The notes below the pieces were generated by a model, which had not been told where the DNA came from, made no database searches, and was given only the letters and a program-made list of their open reading frames with translations. Source: Leucosporidium creatinivorum (lineage: Eukaryota > Basidiomycota > Microbotryomycetes > Leucosporidiales > Leucosporidiaceae). Taken from it: DNA of 64,000 nt. Position numbers and translations under genes: made by a program. Each line of letters starts with the position of its first letter. Position 1 is the stretch's first letter. The DNA lies in assembly GCA_001600635.1 (NCBI GenBank), contig BCKL01000015.1, positions 638,073 through 702,072 on the forward strand, given 5' to 3'. Shown in pieces: positions 61,110-64,000 of this stretch.

Positions 61110-64000
61110 CCTTTCCCATCGCTCAAGATTCTGTGTGAGGGACAAGCAACTGACATCAGTGGCACAGACAGCAGGCTCATCTCGAATCAAGCTAGCTATT
61201 CACTGGCACTTGAGCAAGCATCTGGACCGCTTCAACCGAGCTCCCTCGACCGAAGCAGAACAAGGTGGCAAAGGGGGGGGCCTGCAGCTAGTGGGAGGGG
61301 TGAGTGCAGTTTTCAGCTACAGCTGCAATGGGAACGCACTATTGGTATGTCTCGGGAGCAAACAAGCCAAGCAAGAACTCACTGGACTTGAACGCCTTTC
61401 CCCAAAACGCCTCTCAGCGCCTCAGAGTGTCGGCGCAGCGTCGAGTTGAGTCAAGGCTGGCTGCCATCATTGCAGGTGCATAGTAACGCTCCTTGTGTGC
61501 TATTAACACGCACCCNCCAACTTCCAGCCTGCCAGCCCAAGAACCTCAGCCGCACAAGCCAGCAAGTACAGGGCAGATCACCCGCTGGCTGCTCCAGCTC
61601 TTGTACAAGGCAAAGAGCAGAGATACTGGTTCAAGTGAGCGACAAATGTTGCAAGCATCAAAGCAGGATCCTCTTCTCCAGCAGATCACTCCAGAAGCCT
61701 GCTCGGCCTTCAAAGCGAAGCGCAGGGCGAGAAGCCACCACTTTTGCATTGGTGGTGGTCAGCTTGTGACATACTGCTGGCGCAATTGGGTAGGGCTGAC
61801 GACTGGTGCTTCCATGGCAGCCCACCAGCTCAATCGACCTCGGTCAACCCAGCCGACCGCGCAATGGGATTCATTGCATAGGAGCTTGTGACGGAGAAGT
61901 GCTTAACTAGTAACTACTCCCAGTAAGTAGCTCTTCCGCTCTCTCACCTCAAGCTCTGCACTTGAGGTATCATTGCTATCTTTGCTGTCTCAGGCGCCAA
62001 CAAGATCTGTTTTGGGCTCGGCTGATTTCTCCTCCCTCTGGGTTTAGTCTTCTCCCCTACAACCTTCGTGGTCTCGGTTGGTCTATTGGTAGCCTTCCCT
62101 TTGCTNGGTTACTCCCAGTGAGTTCAGCGGATTTAAGTTGGCCCTCCTTTCTTCAGGAGCTGACCTTTGTTCGGAACCCGCCCTTTGTTTGCTTTTTGTC
62201 AGGTCTCACACCTCGGGCGCCTCTACTGTTGTTCAATGCTCGCCTTTGTGTCCTCAGTCAAGGAGAATCATGGTGCGTGCCTCTTGTACAAAGGTAGAGA
62301 GATCGAGCTGAAGGTTTCGTCTCACCTTGCGTAGCTCTTTTGATTCTACCTCAACGGTATCTTGTTGTCGTTGTTGTTCACAGCACGCCCATTACCTTGA
62401 CCAGGTGAAAAAGCCTTCCCATTACTCCCCGCAGTGGCTAGAGCTAATAGAGGTCCCCTACTGGCTTGCAGATCTCGCTCTCGTTGGTTCAATTGCTGGT
62501 TCACTTAGAAACTAGCAAGCCCCGCTTCCTGTGTGGTTTCTGTAAGCTCTCACCGCGCCGCTTCTATTTCTAGAGTGACACAGTGCTTACGCGTAGTCTT
62601 TGCCCTCGCTACAGAAGCAGCCCCGCTTGCTTCTGTCGCTTCGCAGATCAAGTCTACGCCTCGCTCTTTCGCTCACTCAGGTGAGTGATTGGGATCAGCT
62701 GTTTCCAGCGCTTAGTTACAGTTCTCTAACATGCTCTTTTGCTCGCTCAGGAGCATTGAGNTTTTTCATCGTCCCGCCCGCCTTCCCTCGACGACGAGGG
62801 ACTTAACACCTGGACCTGAGGGCATGTGACGTTTCCTACGGGTTTGGCACGCTCCTCTGCCTTTTTGTAGTCAACCCATTTTGTTTAGCCTATTTGAAAT
62901 GGATTGGCAGCAGTGCTCACCTTCACCGCTACTTCCCTTCTCGGTCGACGCGAGCGCTAGGAATGTCAAGAGTCGAGGAGCTGCCCGTCGCTTTGTGGCG
63001 GTTCTGCTGCCGGACCGAGCAGGAAGAGCGCTACTCAGCTTCACCAGCCGGTACAGAACAAACCAGCAAGAGCATCCAACCCCCAAAATCCCTCCGAGCT
63101 TCCGGGTTTGGCACAAACTGGTCAATTTGAGCCGAGCTGAATTGGCGCTCAGTGCTTGCTGAGGTGAAGCGGATCAAAAGCTCGAGCCAAGCCAAGTACA
63201 AGCCAAATATTCTCCCTCTGCAGCACGGGGACTGAATTGACCCTCAGTTGACCCAGCCTCACGAGCGAGAGCGAAAAAAAGCCTAGCCCGTCACTTCGAG
63301 CTTCGGCGCGTATCAGCTCAGCCAGGCAGCGCAAGTGAATGCTGGGAAGAGAGTCATCCTCTCTATGCAGTCGTCTTTACTCTCAACTCTACAGACCCCA
63401 GCATCACACCTTGCGGGATCTCGGCTCTCAAAAAGCTCGGTGCAGGGTATCGAGGTTGACGAGCTCTGAGCGTTCAAAACAGCGCTGCTGCTCATAAAGT
63501 CACCTTGTGCTGGAGGCTGCTCATTCTTCAAACACTCTCCAAGGCCAAGGCCACACCTGCTTCAGAACCGCCTGAGTTTTGAAGCCGAAACACTGGTGTA
63601 GGAGTTGAACCTGAGTAGGCGGTGCGCCGAGCTGGACTCTGCTCTGCAGCTGGCTGAGTGATCTAATCCCTCACCCTGCATGGGGATGAAGGCAGCCTCA
63701 CTTGTCAGCTCACCACCCCAGAATGTTTCGGGACACTCCGAGCACAAGTGAGCGAGCAGACGATGGAGCGGGCCGTCTTGGCTCGGTCTGGGGAGATGCT
63801 GCAGTAGAGTCGCTTGACAAAAAGGGTGAGATTACTGCTCAGTACACTTCTGCCCATCAACCCAATCACCAGCAGCGCGACCAGCCCGAGAGGTCAATGG
63901 TCCCGAGCTGGGATTGCGCAGGCGGCGGACGTCGGAGCAGAGCAGGCGTGGCTTGACCTAAATTTGGTACTGCAGCCCAGGTTCTTCCCAAGAGCAAGCA
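61110..64000 (+). repeat. Dispersed non-coding repeat, diverged copy running off the window
   Basis: Same orientation as the copy at 26.85-28.8 kb and alignable in blocks: 61.2-61.86 kb, and 62.96-64.0 kb after an interruption. Examples: 61700-61760 with 27405-27465, 62972-62997 with 27558-27583, 63245-63460 with 27840-28060, and the last 100 bases with 28500-28600. It continues beyond 64000. This copy has more T/A at former CpG sites than the others. No coding capacity recognised. Confidence 0.65.
61885..62960. mobile_element. Possible nested insertion within the dispersed repeat
   Basis: The repeat alignment with the 27-kb copy breaks at the CGACCGCGC near 61862 and resumes at GTCGAGGAGCTGCCCGTCGC near 62974, so about 1.1 kb is extra here. 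The insert is pyrimidine-rich and has no long frame. TGTGACGGAG at its left side resembles an LTR start, but I cannot find a matching right end or a clear target-site duplication. It could equally be sequence deleted from the other copy. Confidence 0.35.

Noticed and set aside
61885-62960. Firm call of a solo LTR
   Set aside because: No matching right terminus or target-site duplication could be found by eye, so it is listed only as a possible nested insertion.
1-64000. CRISPR array, rRNA operon, viral or biosynthetic gene cluster
   Set aside because: No regularly spaced repeats with spacers, no rRNA sequence, and no polymerase, capsid, PKS/NRPS or similar signature was found on either strand.

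Overview
The window looks like nuclear DNA from a basidiomycete fungus, most likely a GC-rich Pucciniomycotina (red-yeast type) genome. Genes are tightly packed, mostly 100-250 bp apart, and cut by many short GT-AG introns with a CTGAC-type branch site. The proteins are typical fungal housekeeping and regulatory proteins. All gene models were spliced by eye, so internal exon borders are approximate unless positions are given.

Left part (1-23.3 kb): a tandem pair of uncharacterised paralogues; a Zn2Cys6 transcription factor, divergent from the oligosaccharyltransferase subunit OST1; an F-box protein convergent with OST1; COX11 divergent from the nucleolar MIF4G/MA3 protein SGD1/NOM1; mitochondrial ribosomal protein mL38 (PEBP fold); and a secreted GPI-anchored glycoprotein.

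Middle (23.4-29.3 kb): a rearranged segment. A second F-box paralogue is followed by a broken, inverted copy of the OST1 3' end. Together they form an inverted duplicate of the block at 10.4-13.7 kb. Next comes a long non-coding dispersed repeat, also present inside OST1 intron 1 and at the right end of the window, and then a 400-bp element repeated in inverted orientation at 40.4-40.8 kb.

Core block (29.5-55.4 kb): EFM4 methyltransferase, the small molybdopterin-synthase subunit MOCS2A, a CCDC174-like protein, VPS34 PI3-kinase, another F-box protein, RAE1/GLE2, a zinc alcohol dehydrogenase, kinetochore DSN1, RTF2, mitochondrial ClpP, a G-protein alpha subunit whose P-loop is split over three tiny exons, and splicing factor SF3A1.

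Right part (55.4-64 kb): a CpG-poor region with scattered single N bases, without convincing protein genes. It holds tRNA-Ala(AGC) with an intron, tRNA-Gly(UCC), a decayed intron-containing copy of the alcohol dehydrogenase gene with many CpG-to-TpG/CpA changes, and a long diverged copy of the dispersed repeat carrying a nested insertion. It looks like methylated or RIP-like silenced repeat DNA.

I found no CRISPR, virus or secondary-metabolite cluster. The most unusual features are the CpG-mutated duplicate region, the inverted F-box/OST1 duplication, the repeat housed in the OST1 intron, the Galpha micro-exons with an atypical P-loop, and a CTCGGCG-type word that recurs in introns next to the branch site.
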